A DNA stretch of 55,341 nucleotides from Chryseobacterium gambrini (GTDB lineage Bacteria; Bacteroidota; Bacteroidia; Flavobacteriales; Weeksellaceae): NCBI RefSeq assembly GCF_900156825.1, contig NZ_FTOV01000021.1, positions 1 to 55,341 of the forward strand, in the 5' to 3' direction. The translations under genes and the position numbers were made by a program. The notes under the pieces were generated by a model. It had not been told where the DNA came from and searched no databases. It worked only from the letters and a program-made list of their open reading frames with translations. The stretch's first letter is position 1. Each line of letters starts with the position of its first letter. This document shows, piece after piece, positions 25,604-33,132 of this stretch.

Positions 25604-25672
25604 AAAAGCGGGATGAGGGAAGTCTGATGTTGGAAGTATATAAAGGCATCCCGCTTCCATCATCCCGCTTCA
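25604..25672. repeat. Inverted repeat of the GCGGGATGA type after gldC
   Basis: AAGCGGGATGA (about 25606-25616) is repeated in inverted form twice (GCATCCCGCTT and TCATCCCGCTT, to about 25673), giving alternative hairpins between gldC and the next gene. I recall similar AAGCGGGATGATGG-type elements in other Chryseobacterium intergenic regions. Confidence 0.5.
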
Positions 25673-25690
25673 AATCAAAAATATAAAACA

Positions 25691-26830
25691 ATGAATTTTA
25701 ATACAAAAGTAATACACGGAGGACAGCATCATGAATCTGCAACAGGTTCTGTGAATGTACCTGTATTTTTAACGTCTACCTTCGCACAAAAAAGTCCGGG
25801 AATACATTCTGGTTACGAATATTCCAGAGCGGCAAACCCTACAAGACAGGCTTTGGAAGACTCTTTGGCAAGCATTGAGAACGGAGCGAGAGGTTTGGCT
25901 TTCGGTTCCGGTTTGGCTGCAATCGACTGTGTTTTAAAATTATTAAATCCGGGAGACGAAGTGGTTGCAGTAGACGATTTGTACGGAGGAACATACAGAA
26001 TGTTCACCAGACTTTTCGAAAAATATCAGTTGAAATTTACCTTCGTGAATTTTGATGATGTTTCTAAAATCAATGACGTTATTACAGATAAAACAAAATT
26101 AATCTGGGTAGAAACGCCAACCAATCCTTTAATGAAACTGGTTGACATTAAAGCAGTTGTTGAAGTGGCAAAAGGAAAAGATATTCTGGTTGCAGTGGAT
26201 AACACTTTTGCAACGCCTTATCTTCAGAGACCGATTGATCTGGGAGCCGATATCGTTATGCACTCCGCAACAAAATACTTGGGAGGTCACTCCGATGTTA
26301 TTGCGGGAGCCTTAGTGGCTAAAGATGCAGAACTGGGAGAAAAACTTCACTTCATTCAGTTTGCAAGCGGAGGAATTTTAGGACCTCACGATTCTTATTT
26401 GGTGTTGAGAGGAATCAAAACACTGGCTTTAAGAGTTCAGAGACATTCTGAAAACGGAATGGCTGTTGCAAAATACCTTGAATCTCATCCTGCTGTAGAT
26501 CAGGTAATTTATCCGGGATTAGAATCTCATCCGCAACACGAACTGGCAAAATCTCAGATGAAAGATTTTGGAGGAATGGTTTCCTTCACTTTCAAATCAG
26601 GGAAAAAAGAAGATGCCATCAGATTTTTAGAAAGAGTAAAAGTATTCACTTTAGCCGAATCTTTGGGTGGAGTAGAATCTCTTGCCAATCATCCTGCTTT
26701 AATGACTCATGCTTCCATTCCTGCAGAAAAACGTGCAGAATTGGGAATTACAGACGATTTGGTTCGTTTAAGCGTAGGAATCGAAGATGCAGAAGATCTT
26801 ATCGCAGATCTGGAAAGAGCTTTTTCTTAG
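25691..26830 (+). CDS. Trans-sulfuration PLP enzyme (cystathionine gamma-synthase/lyase family)
   Basis: A 379-residue fold-type I PLP enzyme. The cofactor lysine is Lys195 in SATKYLGGHSD, with preceding YEYSRAANPTRQALE (phosphate binding by the neighbour subunit), the aromatic YGGTYRMF near residue 100, and WVETPTNPLMKLVD. This family comprises cystathionine gamma-synthase, gamma-lyase, O-acyl-homoserine sulfhydrylase and methionine gamma-lyase. The full set of specificity residues cannot be settled by eye; gamma-synthase or gamma-lyase is most likely. It lies alone, after gldC and before a long repeat-rich gap. Confidence 0.88.
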   Translation: MNFNTKVIHGGQHHESATGSVNVPVFLTSTFAQKSPGIHSGYEYSRAANPTRQALEDSLASIENGARGLAFGSGLAAIDCVLKLLNPGDEVVAVDDLYGGTYRMFTRLFEKYQLKFTFVNFDDVSKINDVITDKTKLIWVETPTNPLMKLVDIKAVVEVAKGKDILVAVDNTFATPYLQRPIDLGADIVMHSATKYLGGHSDVIAGALVAKDAELGEKLHFIQFASGGILGPHDSYLVLRGIKTLALRVQRHSENGMAVAKYLESHPAVDQVIYPGLESHPQHELAKSQMKDFGGMVSFTFKSGKKEDAIRFLERVKVFTLAESLGGVESLANHPALMTHASIPAEKRAELGITDDLVRLSVGIEDAEDLIADLERAFS

Positions 26831-26846
26831 TTAAAAAATAATTTAT

Positions 26847-27181
26847 AACACTTTGCCATTCTGTGTAGAACGAATTGGAGTAAAGAATCTAAATAGAATT
26901 TATTTAAATTTTTGGAGCTATTTCCCGCTTTCCACTATATCTTTTGCTACGCTTTGCTTCACAAAAGGATGCCGTTGCAATCGTGGCTAGGATTGTAGTC
27001 AATTCTTTCAGTATTTGAAAAATACGATCAAAGTTTGTCATCATGAAAGGATCTTTAGATAGTATTAGAAAGTCGTTTGAAAAAATTAGAGCCAAGATTC
27101 CTGCGGAATGACAAACGTTGGAATAGAAATTCAAAAATTTATTAAAAAAGATTCTTCCTAACGTCAGAATGACAGAGTGTT
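26847..27181. repeat. Composite intergenic repeat island with imperfect terminal inverted repeats
   Basis: The left end (from 26847, AACACTTTGCCATTCTG... to AAGAATCT at 26890) is an imperfect inverted copy of the right end (27147-27181, AGATTCTTCC... to AGTGTT). Between them lie element A of the GGAGCT family at 26914-26991 and an AGATTCCTGCGGAATGACA phrase (27095-27113). The minus-strand open frame here is an artefact of these repeats. No gene is present in this 377-bp gap. Confidence 0.6.
26914..26991. repeat. GGAGCT-type intergenic element, copy A
   Basis: The flank GGAGCTATTTCCCGCTTTCC and the 3' flank AAAGGATGCCG...TCGTGGCTAGG match copies B and C, but here the central part (TTTTGCTACGCTTTGC) is only an imperfect stem. 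Confidence 0.6.
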
Positions 27182-27207
27182 GAACAACATTTTAAAATAA
27201 AAACATA

Positions 27208-27687
27208 ATGAGAAAGATCCAGATTTTATTCCTGTTAATGGTAAGCCAGATTGCTTTTTCTCAGGTTAAAAATACCGACGAACTGTACAAAACGGCGAAA
27301 AAATTAGACAGTCTGATTTTCGATGTCGGATTCAATAAATGCGATCTTTCTCATTATGATTCTATCGTAAGCGAAGACTTGGAATTCTATCACGATAAAG
27401 GCGGAATTACTTCCGGAAAAGAAGCCTTCAAAGCCTCCATTAAAAACAATATTTGTGGCGGAACCAATAAAGTGAAACGCGAACTGATTCCAAATTCCAT
27501 GAAAGTATATCCTTTGTACAACAATAATGCTCTGTATGCTTTCATTCAGGAAGGAGAACATGATTTTGCCGAATTTTACAACGGAAAATGGAACAAGGGA
27601 AGCCGTGCAAAATTTACCATTCTCTGGATTCTGGACGGAAAAGACTGGAAAATGAAGCGCGTTCTCAGCTACGACCATCATTTATAA
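27208..27687 (+). CDS. Secreted NTF2-like (DUF4440-type) protein
   Basis: A 159-residue protein with a signal peptide (IQILFLLMVSQIAFSQ). The body matches the NTF2/SnoaL-like fold of DUF4440: an N-terminal helix, LSHYDSIVSEDLEFYHDKGGITSGKEAFKASI near residues 48-80, and the final strands FTILWILDGKDWKMKRVLSYDHH. Such domains bind small ligands or act as calcium/calmodulin-kinase association-like domains; secreted members have no known function. It follows the repeat island and appears monocistronic. Confidence 0.8.
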   Translation: MRKIQILFLLMVSQIAFSQVKNTDELYKTAKKLDSLIFDVGFNKCDLSHYDSIVSEDLEFYHDKGGITSGKEAFKASIKNNICGGTNKVKRELIPNSMKVYPLYNNNALYAFIQEGEHDFAEFYNGKWNKGSRAKFTILWILDGKDWKMKRVLSYDHHL

Positions 27688-27748
27688 TCTACTTTGTTAA
27701 AGCTTTATGAAGTTTTTTTGTGCTTTGACAAAGTTTTAAACTCCCATT

Positions 27749-28189
27749 ATGACAAGAAAAGCCCAACTTGCAGATGTACAGCAGTTATCTGAACTGTTCG
27801 ATCAGTACAGGATCTTTTATCATAAAGATTCCGATATTCCTGCTGCGGAAAAATTTTTAACAGAAAGAATTGAAAATAACGATTCCGAAATTTTTGTTGC
27901 CGAAAATGAAGGGAAATTAGTCGGTTTTGTTCAGTTGTATCCGTTATTTTCCTCCACAAGAATGAAAAGATACTGGCTTTTGAATGATTTGTATGTGAAT
28001 GAAAATTATCGTGGAAAAGGATTTTCAAAACAACTGATTGAAGCATCCAAAGAACTTGCAAAATCAACCGATGCCGCCGGAATTCTTCTTGAAACCGGAA
28101 AATCCAATGATATCGGAAACAAACTTTACCCAAGATGCGGATTCGAAATCTACGATGAAGTGAATTTTTACGAATGGAAGATTTTATAA
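27749..28189 (+). CDS. GNAT-family N-acetyltransferase
   Basis: A 146-residue single-domain acetyltransferase. GKLVGFVQLYPLFSS and the strand WLLNDLYVNENYRGKGFSKQLIEAS (motif A with R/Q-x-x-G-x-G/S) bind acetyl-CoA; SNDIGNKLYPRCGFEIYDEVNFYEW is the C-terminal motif B region. Substrate unknown. It is followed by a DinB-family gene on the same strand, 87 bp away. Confidence 0.85.
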   Translation: MTRKAQLADVQQLSELFDQYRIFYHKDSDIPAAEKFLTERIENNDSEIFVAENEGKLVGFVQLYPLFSSTRMKRYWLLNDLYVNENYRGKGFSKQLIEASKELAKSTDAAGILLETGKSNDIGNKLYPRCGFEIYDEVNFYEWKIL

Positions 28190-28276
28190 CGTAACAACTT
28201 ACCAGTGTAACAGTTTACGAAATCTTAATTGTTACTAAAATATTACTCATTACCAATTACTTATTATTCATTATAT

Positions 28277-28780
28277 ATGACTGATTTTCAAAAATACGTT
28301 CAAAGATATTTAGACTTGATTCCCTCAGAAAACTGGCTGGAAGAACTGAAAAAATCCGGAGAAAAAACTGTAGGAATTTATTCTGAACTTTCAGAAGAAC
28401 AATCTCTTTTTGCTTACGCCGAAGGAAAATGGACGCTGAAAGAACTCCTTCTGCATTTATCCGATACCGAAAGAATCTTTCAGTACAGAATATTGGCTTT
28501 TGCGAGAGGCGACCAAAATGAATTGCCGGGTTTTGATGAGGAATTATATGCGAAACAGTCTTTCGCGAATGAAAGAACACTGAGTTCACTGTTGGAAGAA
28601 TATCAACTGATCAGAAAATCTTCTCAGATTCTGTTGGAAACTGCAAATTCCGAAGCCTTAAAAAATGTAGGAACTGCCAATGGAAACCAAATTTCTGCCG
28701 AAACCATAGGGAAATTGATTGTTGGTCACAATATTCATCATCTGAATATTATTGAGGAAAGATATTTGCCGAAGTTGTAA
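28277..28780 (+). CDS. DinB-family metal-binding protein
   Basis: A 167-residue four-helix DinB-superfamily protein beginning MTDFQKYVQRYL. Metal-binding His residues appear as LLLHLSDTERIF (near residue 55) and VGHNIHHLNIIEERYL near the end, the typical triad. The upstream in-frame ATG at 28229 would add a tract encoded by the A+T-rich intergenic repeat (ITYYSLYM), so I start at 28277. Family members include thiol-dependent S-transferases and damage-inducible proteins of unknown activity. A GIY-YIG repeat unit starts 15 bp after its stop. Confidence 0.85.
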   Translation: MTDFQKYVQRYLDLIPSENWLEELKKSGEKTVGIYSELSEEQSLFAYAEGKWTLKELLLHLSDTERIFQYRILAFARGDQNELPGFDEELYAKQSFANERTLSSLLEEYQLIRKSSQILLETANSEALKNVGTANGNQISAETIGKLIVGHNIHHLNIIEERYLPKL

Positions 28781-28795
28781 AGTTTTTTAATTTTA

Positions 28796-28831
28796 TGTCA
28801 TTGCGAGGAGCGAAGCGACGAAGCAATCTCA
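28796..28831 (+). repeat. Left 36-bp inverted repeat of the GIY-YIG unit
   Basis: Begins TGTCATTGCGAGGAGCGAAG and ends AGCAATCTCA; the exact reverse complement lies at 29159-29194. The sequence is of the widespread TCATTGCGAGG...GAAGCAATCTC type of bacterial intergenic repeat. Confidence 0.95.
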
Positions 28832-28852
28832 TAATTTTAAAGATGAACACAA

Positions 28853-29161
28853 ATGAAACCAGGCTTTGTTTATATTATGACCAATAAAAATAATACGGTT
28901 CTTTACACTGGGGTAACATCAACTTTACCAAAAAGAATTTATCAGCATAAAGAAAAGATTTTTGAACTAAGCTTTACATCTAAATATAATATTGACAAAC
29001 TTGTCTATTGGGAATCATTTCAGGAAATAGGAGATGCTATTTTTAGAGAAAAACAAATTAAAGCAGGTTCGAGACAGAAAAAAATTGATTTAATAAATTC
29101 AATTAATCCGGAGTGGAGAGATTTGACAGAAGATATTAAAGATATTCTCAATCCTTTTTGA
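28853..29161 (+). CDS. GIY-YIG nuclease-domain protein inside an inverted-repeat unit
   Basis: A 102-residue single-domain GIY-YIG protein of the UPF0213/YhbQ-like kind. VYI (residues 6-8) and YTG (18-20) form the name motif; Arg28, His32 and Glu66 (AIFREKQIK) match catalytic positions; KAGSRQKKIDLINSINPEWRDL closes the domain. Small GIY-YIG proteins are presumed to be DNA endonucleases. It is enclosed by perfect 36-bp inverted repeats, 21 bp before its ATG and starting at its own TGA stop, giving a compact 399-bp unit inserted between dinB-like and Sua5/YrdC genes. This suggests a self-contained mobile or repeat-maintaining element, which is inference. Confidence 0.9.
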   Translation: MKPGFVYIMTNKNNTVLYTGVTSTLPKRIYQHKEKIFELSFTSKYNIDKLVYWESFQEIGDAIFREKQIKAGSRQKKIDLINSINPEWRDLTEDIKDILNPF

Positions 29162-29194
29162 GATTGCTTCGTCGCTTCGCTCCTCGCAATGACA
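29159..29194 (-). repeat. Right 36-bp inverted repeat of the GIY-YIG unit
   Basis: The exact reverse complement of 28796-28831. Its first three bases TGA are the stop codon of the GIY-YIG gene, and the Sua5/YrdC start codon follows 7 bp after its end. Confidence 0.95.
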
Positions 29195-29201
29195 GAAAAC
29201 A

Positions 29202-29750
29202 ATGGAAAAAATAATAGAAATTTTAAAATCCGGCGGCACAATTCTTTACCCAACAGACACCATTTGGGGAATCGGTTGTGATGCTACCAATATAGAAGCT
29301 GTCAATAAAATTTTTGACATCAAAAAACGTGAAAAAAACAAATCCATGATCATCTTGGTGGAATCTGAAAAGAGATTACAGGATTTGGTAGATGTTCCGG
29401 AAATGGCTTGGGAAATTATTGATCTGAGCGAAAAGCCCGTAACAATTGTTTATGAAAACCCGAGAGGATTGCCAAAAGAATTGTTGGCTGAAGACGGAAG
29501 CATTGGAATCCGTCTGGTAAAAAACGACTTCTGCAAAAAACTGATTACAAAACTCAACAAACCTTTGGTTTCTACTTCCGCCAATTTCAGCGGTGAAAAA
29601 AGTCCATTAAAATTCTCGGATATTTCTCCTGAAATGATTGATCTTGTAGACTATGCAGTAGAAGAAGACCGCGAAAAAGTTTCAAAATATTCGGGCTCAT
29701 CGGTAATAAAAGTCTGGAGTGACAACAGGATAAAAATTCTGAGAGAATAA
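29202..29750 (+). CDS. Threonylcarbamoyl-AMP synthase (Sua5/YciO/YrdC family)
   Basis: A 182-residue YrdC-domain protein. LKSGGTILYPTDTIWGIGCDATN at residues 8-30 and the KREKNKSMIILV segment bind ATP and substrates; LVSTSANFSGE is the third family motif. The single-domain form corresponds to TsaC, which makes threonylcarbamoyl-AMP for tRNA t6A37 modification. A CCA-adding enzyme gene lies two genes downstream, so this is a tRNA-maturation neighbourhood. It begins 7 bp after the GIY-YIG unit, so the unit probably inserted into, or carries part of, its upstream region. Confidence 0.92.
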   Translation: MEKIIEILKSGGTILYPTDTIWGIGCDATNIEAVNKIFDIKKREKNKSMIILVESEKRLQDLVDVPEMAWEIIDLSEKPVTIVYENPRGLPKELLAEDGSIGIRLVKNDFCKKLITKLNKPLVSTSANFSGEKSPLKFSDISPEMIDLVDYAVEEDREKVSKYSGSSVIKVWSDNRIKILRE

Positions 29751-29815
29751 TCGACCTTTATCATATATTTTAAAGTCTTATTCATCCGCATCGGCAGGAT
29801 TTCTTTTTTTAGTTT

Positions 29816-29823
29816 TATCTTTG
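29816..29823 (+). promoter_or_regulatory. Bacteroidota -7 promoter box (TATCTTTG)
   Basis: TATCTTTG, a perfect TAnnTTTG, 27 nt before the ATG at 29851. It overlaps the alternative TTG start at 29821 and rules it out. Confidence 0.7.
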
Positions 29824-29850
29824 CAGAACTTCAATTTTAAAACAATTGCG

Positions 29851-30195
29851 ATGGATCATCAAAAGTTTGCTGAAGAATGGATTAAAGCATGGAATTCGAA
29901 TGATCTGGATATTATTTTATCTCATTATTCGGATGATATAGAGATCGTGACGCCGATGATAAAATTAGCAGCAGGAGGAGAAGAAAGTTCTTTAAAAGGA
30001 AAATCTGCTGTTCGCGGATATTGGAAGACAGCATTGGAAAAATATCCTGATCTTCACTTCGAACTTATAAAATCTACGGAAGGAGTAGATTCTGTGGCTT
30101 TGTTTTACAAATCCATTATGGATAAACATGCGGTCGAAGTGATGTTTTTTAATGAAGACGGAAAAATTAATAAAATGTATGCTCATTACGATTAA
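29851..30195 (+). CDS. NTF2/SnoaL-like protein
   Basis: A 114-residue SnoaL-like protein beginning MDHQKFAEEWIKAWNSNDLDIIL, with the fold's typical GKSAVRGYWKTALEKYPDLHFEL and the last strand EVMFFNEDGKINKMYAHYD. Enzymatic members are isomerases or cyclases, many others merely bind ligands. There is no signal peptide, so it acts in the cytosol, unlike the secreted NTF2-like protein at 27208. The cca gene follows by 24 bp, so the two could be transcribed together. Confidence 0.85.
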   Translation: MDHQKFAEEWIKAWNSNDLDIILSHYSDDIEIVTPMIKLAAGGEESSLKGKSAVRGYWKTALEKYPDLHFELIKSTEGVDSVALFYKSIMDKHAVEVMFFNEDGKINKMYAHYD

Positions 30196-30219
30196 TGAAC
30201 GGCATTAGCGTATTAGAAA

Positions 30220-31641
30220 ATGAAAATTAACCTTACTCAAAATAAAAATTTAAAACTTTTCAAAATTATTTCGGAGGTTGCAGCCCGAAACAACCAGTCT
30301 GTGTATGTCGTCGGAGGCTACGTACGCGATCTTTTGATGAAAAGAAAAGCATCAACGGATATTGATTTTGTGACCGAACAAAGTGGTATCGAGCTTGCCC
30401 AAAACGTAGGAAAAGAAATTGATCCGAAAATGAAAGTTTCGGTTTTCAAAACCTACGGTACAGCGATGATCAAATACAAAGATCTTGAGCTTGAATTCGT
30501 AGGCGCAAGAAAAGAAAGTTATACCGAAAACAGCCGGAAACCGGAAGTGGAAGGCGGAACCATTGAAGACGACCAGAAAAGAAGGGATTTTACGGTGAAT
30601 GCAATGGCAATTTCGTTAAATCAGGATAATTTTGGTGAACTAATCGATCCCTTCAATGGAGTAGATGATCTGGAAAAAGGAATTTTAAGAACGCCTCTGG
30701 AACCTGCACAAACCTATTCTGATGATCCTTTGAGGATGATGAGAGCCATCCGTTTTGCTTCTACGCTTCAGTTTCAGATCGAAGAAAATTCTTTGGAAGC
30801 CATTAAGCAGGAAGCCGAAAGAATAAAAATTGTTTCGATGGAAAGAATCATGGTGGAATTTAATAAAATCATGCTTTCCAAAAAGCCATCTATTGGTCTG
30901 AAATTAATGGAACAGACGGGTCTGATGAAATTAATTATTCCTGAACTGATTGATCTGAAAGGAGTAGAAGAAGTGGAAGGACAAACCCATAAAGACAATT
31001 TTTACCATACTTTGGAAGTGGTAGACAATATTTCTGAAAACACGGAAAATTTGTGGCTTCGTTGGTCTGCATTGCTTCACGACATCGGAAAAGCACCGAC
31101 CAAAAAATTCGTTGAAGGAACAGGATGGACATTCCATGGACATGAGTTTCTAGGCTCAAAAATGGTAAAAACATTATTCCAGAGACTGAAACTGCCTTTA
31201 GGTCCGGACATGAAATATGTTCAGAAGATGGTAAAACTTTCGTCTCGACCGATTGCTCTGATTACCGATGATGCTTCGGATTCTGCGTTGCGAAGATTAC
31301 TGTTTGATGCAGGAGAAAATATGGAAGATCTGTTTACCCTTTGTAAAGCCGATATTACAACCAAAAATTCTAAAAAGCAGGAGAAATTCAAGAAAAATTT
31401 TGAATATGTTGCTGTTAAGATTAAAGAAGTTGAAGAAAAAGATCAGGTAAGAAATTTCCAGCCGCCGATTTCAGGAGAAGAAATTATGGCAATGTTTAAC
31501 CTGAAACCAGGTCGCGAGATCGGAATTTTAAAGGAAAAAGTAAAAGAAGCCATCCTGGAAGGAGAAATTGGAAACGACAGCGAGGAAGCGAGAACTTTTG
31601 TGATTGCGGAAGCGGAAAAACTGGGATTAACACTCGCCTAA
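30220..31641 (+). CDS. cca: CCA-adding tRNA nucleotidyltransferase with HD domain
   Basis: A 473-residue class II tRNA nucleotidyltransferase. GGYVRDLL with DIDFV near residues 32-50 form the catalytic metal site, RRDFTVNAMA and DDPLRMMRAIRFA are further family motifs, and an HD hydrolase-type domain (LLHDIGKAPTK) occupies the C-terminal half. It adds or repairs the 3' CCA end of tRNA; the HD domain suggests extra phosphohydrolase activity. Together with the nearby Sua5/YrdC gene it forms a tRNA-processing cluster. The stop TAA overlaps a possible 21-codon open frame. Confidence 0.93.
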   Translation: MKINLTQNKNLKLFKIISEVAARNNQSVYVVGGYVRDLLMKRKASTDIDFVTEQSGIELAQNVGKEIDPKMKVSVFKTYGTAMIKYKDLELEFVGARKESYTENSRKPEVEGGTIEDDQKRRDFTVNAMAISLNQDNFGELIDPFNGVDDLEKGILRTPLEPAQTYSDDPLRMMRAIRFASTLQFQIEENSLEAIKQEAERIKIVSMERIMVEFNKIMLSKKPSIGLKLMEQTGLMKLIIPELIDLKGVEEVEGQTHKDNFYHTLEVVDNISENTENLWLRWSALLHDIGKAPTKKFVEGTGWTFHGHEFLGSKMVKTLFQRLKLPLGPDMKYVQKMVKLSSRPIALITDDASDSALRRLLFDAGENMEDLFTLCKADITTKNSKKQEKFKKNFEYVAVKIKEVEEKDQVRNFQPPISGEEIMAMFNLKPGREIGILKEKVKEAILEGEIGNDSEEARTFVIAEAEKLGLTLA

Positions 31642-31707
31642 ATGTTTTTCGGGACATTTGATTATATTATTTTAGTATTAATTTTCCTTGTCAACATTGT
31701 TGTCTGA
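31642..31707 (+). CDS. Possible 21-residue hydrophobic micro-protein
   Basis: An ATG immediately after the cca stop (overlap TAAATG) opens 21 codons for one hydrophobic helix: a short polar start (FFGTFDY), then IILVLIFLVNIVV. It could be a small membrane peptide translated by coupling, but it may be chance. Confidence 0.2.
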   Translation: MFFGTFDYIILVLIFLVNIVV

Positions 31708-31716
31708 AAGTTTAAA

Positions 31717-31932
31717 ATGATTAGAAAACGCAACTGGATTTTATATCTGGTTGCGTTTTTATTTTTTGGATTTGTTATTCCGCTTTTATCTGTTGAGTTT
31801 GAAATTGAAAAAGCGACAAAAGATCAGCCAATTGTTGATAATTTCACGCTTTTATATACCTATTTCAGATTTCCGGTTTGGTGGTTTGTGGGTATTCTTC
31901 AATTTCTTATTTTAAGAAAATTTATTAACTGA
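31717..31932 (+). CDS. Small two-pass membrane protein (71 aa)
   Basis: A 71-residue protein with membrane segments at about residues 8-25 (ILYLVAFLFFGFVIPLLS) and 50-66 (FRFPVWWFVGILQFLIL), separated by a charged loop (EFEIEKATKDQP). It lies 75 bp after cca on the same strand and ahead of a strong terminator, so it is probably the end of the tRNA-processing unit. No family is recognised. Confidence 0.55.
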   Translation: MIRKRNWILYLVAFLFFGFVIPLLSVEFEIEKATKDQPIVDNFTLLYTYFRFPVWWFVGILQFLILRKFIN

Positions 31933-32010
31933 GTATTTTAAGCATAAGTTTATTTCTTTGTATCGTATAAAAGAAATGATAAACATTCAATTCTTACTAT
32001 AGCAAAGACC

Positions 32011-32055
32011 TTAAAAGATTACGGCGGAGCTGAAAGCTCCGCCGTAATCTTTTAA
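32011..32055. terminator. Strong bidirectional terminator
   Basis: TTAAAAGATTACGGCGGAGC-T and its exact complement form 21-bp perfect arms (32011-32031, 32035-32055) around a GAA loop, with A/T flanks on both sides. It separates the converging plus-strand unit and the BtuG-like gene. Confidence 0.92.
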
Positions 32056-32072
32056 TATTATTTCAAAAAAAA

Positions 32073-33116
32073 TTAATTCACATAAGCGGCATTAGATCCG
32101 ATGCCTGTTACGAATTTTTTCAGAACTGTTCCTGAAGTGTTATATACTGTAACTTCTGCTGGAGCGGTAAAACCTTTTACATCAGATGCAAAGATTTTTC
32201 CGTCTTTTACAGAGAAACCATACAGCGTAAAATATTGCCCTCCGTCTACAAAATTGATAAGAGGGGCAGAAGGAGCTGTTGTTGCATTCATATCCATTGT
32301 GTAAATCTTGTTAGAAGAGGTGAAGTAATATTTTCCTCCATCAATTTCAAGATTTCTTGCATTGGCGATACCGGTTAAAGTTGTAGTTTTTGTAATCGTT
32401 CCTGCAGGAGAAATTTCGTAGATATAAGAATTAGATGTTCCCGAAGCAATTACATATACATTGTTATTATAACTGATGGTTTTTTCGATCTCACCGTTAG
32501 GAACAGCAACCGTGTTGATGATCTCGTTGGTTGAAGTATTGATTCTCGTAAGCGTACTTCCATAGCTGTAAGTAGCATTCTGCACAAATACCGTTCCTCC
32601 TGCTTCTACCACTCTTTCCGCTGTAGAAGTTGACGCGAAAGAAATTTTCTTCACAAAAGAAAGATCAGAAAGCTTGTAAACATTCACATATTTTCCTCCG
32701 TTATACTTATCGTTAGAAACATAAAGATTTCCGTTGCTGATCGTCATGTATCTCGGATTATCCAGTTGTGCTGTAATTTCTCCGGTTTTTTTGAAATTAT
32801 AACGGTTAACAACCTGTACTTTATTAGAATTGTTCAGAAGCAGAAAAGCTCTGTCATCGCTGAAAGTGATGGTCTGTAAAACATCGCCCAGATTTTCGTT
32901 ATTGTTTTTTTTGTAAATATTGTTTTCCAATACAGAAAGATCTTTAGAAATAAAAGAAACACTCGCTGTAGGTGTTCCGAAGTTTCCTTCATTCGCAATA
33001 AAATATCCGTTTTCATAATCACCTCGCGACGGCATTACATATTCATCATCACTACATGAAACATTAATCACGAGGATTAAAGCCAGTAAAAGCTGAAAAA
33101 GTCTGTTGAATTTCAT
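32073..33116 (-). CDS. BtuG-like cobalamin-binding surface lipoprotein (YncE-type propeller)
   Basis: A 347-residue lipoprotein: lipobox VINVSC with Cys21, then SDDE, an acidic sequence typical of surface-export signals in Bacteroidota. The remainder has repeated beta-propeller blades, such as GYFIANEGNFGTPTASVSF, LLLNNSNKVQVVNRYNFKK, NPRYMTISNGNLYVSND and NARNLEIDGGKYYFTSS, giving a probable seven-bladed YncE fold. It follows a BtuB-like TonB receptor gene by 16 bp under a cobalamin riboswitch, the same order as BtuB-BtuG in Bacteroides, where BtuG captures vitamin B12 with very high affinity. The BtuG assignment rests on this context. Confidence 0.82.
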   Translation of the reverse strand: MKFNRLFQLLLALILVINVSCSDDEYVMPSRGDYENGYFIANEGNFGTPTASVSFISKDLSVLENNIYKKNNNENLGDVLQTITFSDDRAFLLLNNSNKVQVVNRYNFKKTGEITAQLDNPRYMTISNGNLYVSNDKYNGGKYVNVYKLSDLSFVKKISFASTSTAERVVEAGGTVFVQNATYSYGSTLTRINTSTNEIINTVAVPNGEIEKTISYNNNVYVIASGTSNSYIYEISPAGTITKTTTLTGIANARNLEIDGGKYYFTSSNKIYTMDMNATTAPSAPLINFVDGGQYFTLYGFSVKDGKIFASDVKGFTAPAEVTVYNTSGTVLKKFVTGIGSNAAYVN

Positions 33117-33132
33117 AATATAATAATTGATT

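Noticed and set aside
26904..27134. 76-codon minus-strand open frame
   Set aside because: It is formed by overlapping repeat elements, has no start signal, and resembles no protein.
29020..29253. Minus-strand frame reading VIARSEATKQS-like text
   Set aside because: It is the translation of the inverted repeat and the antisense of the GIY-YIG gene, a known artefact of this repeat type.
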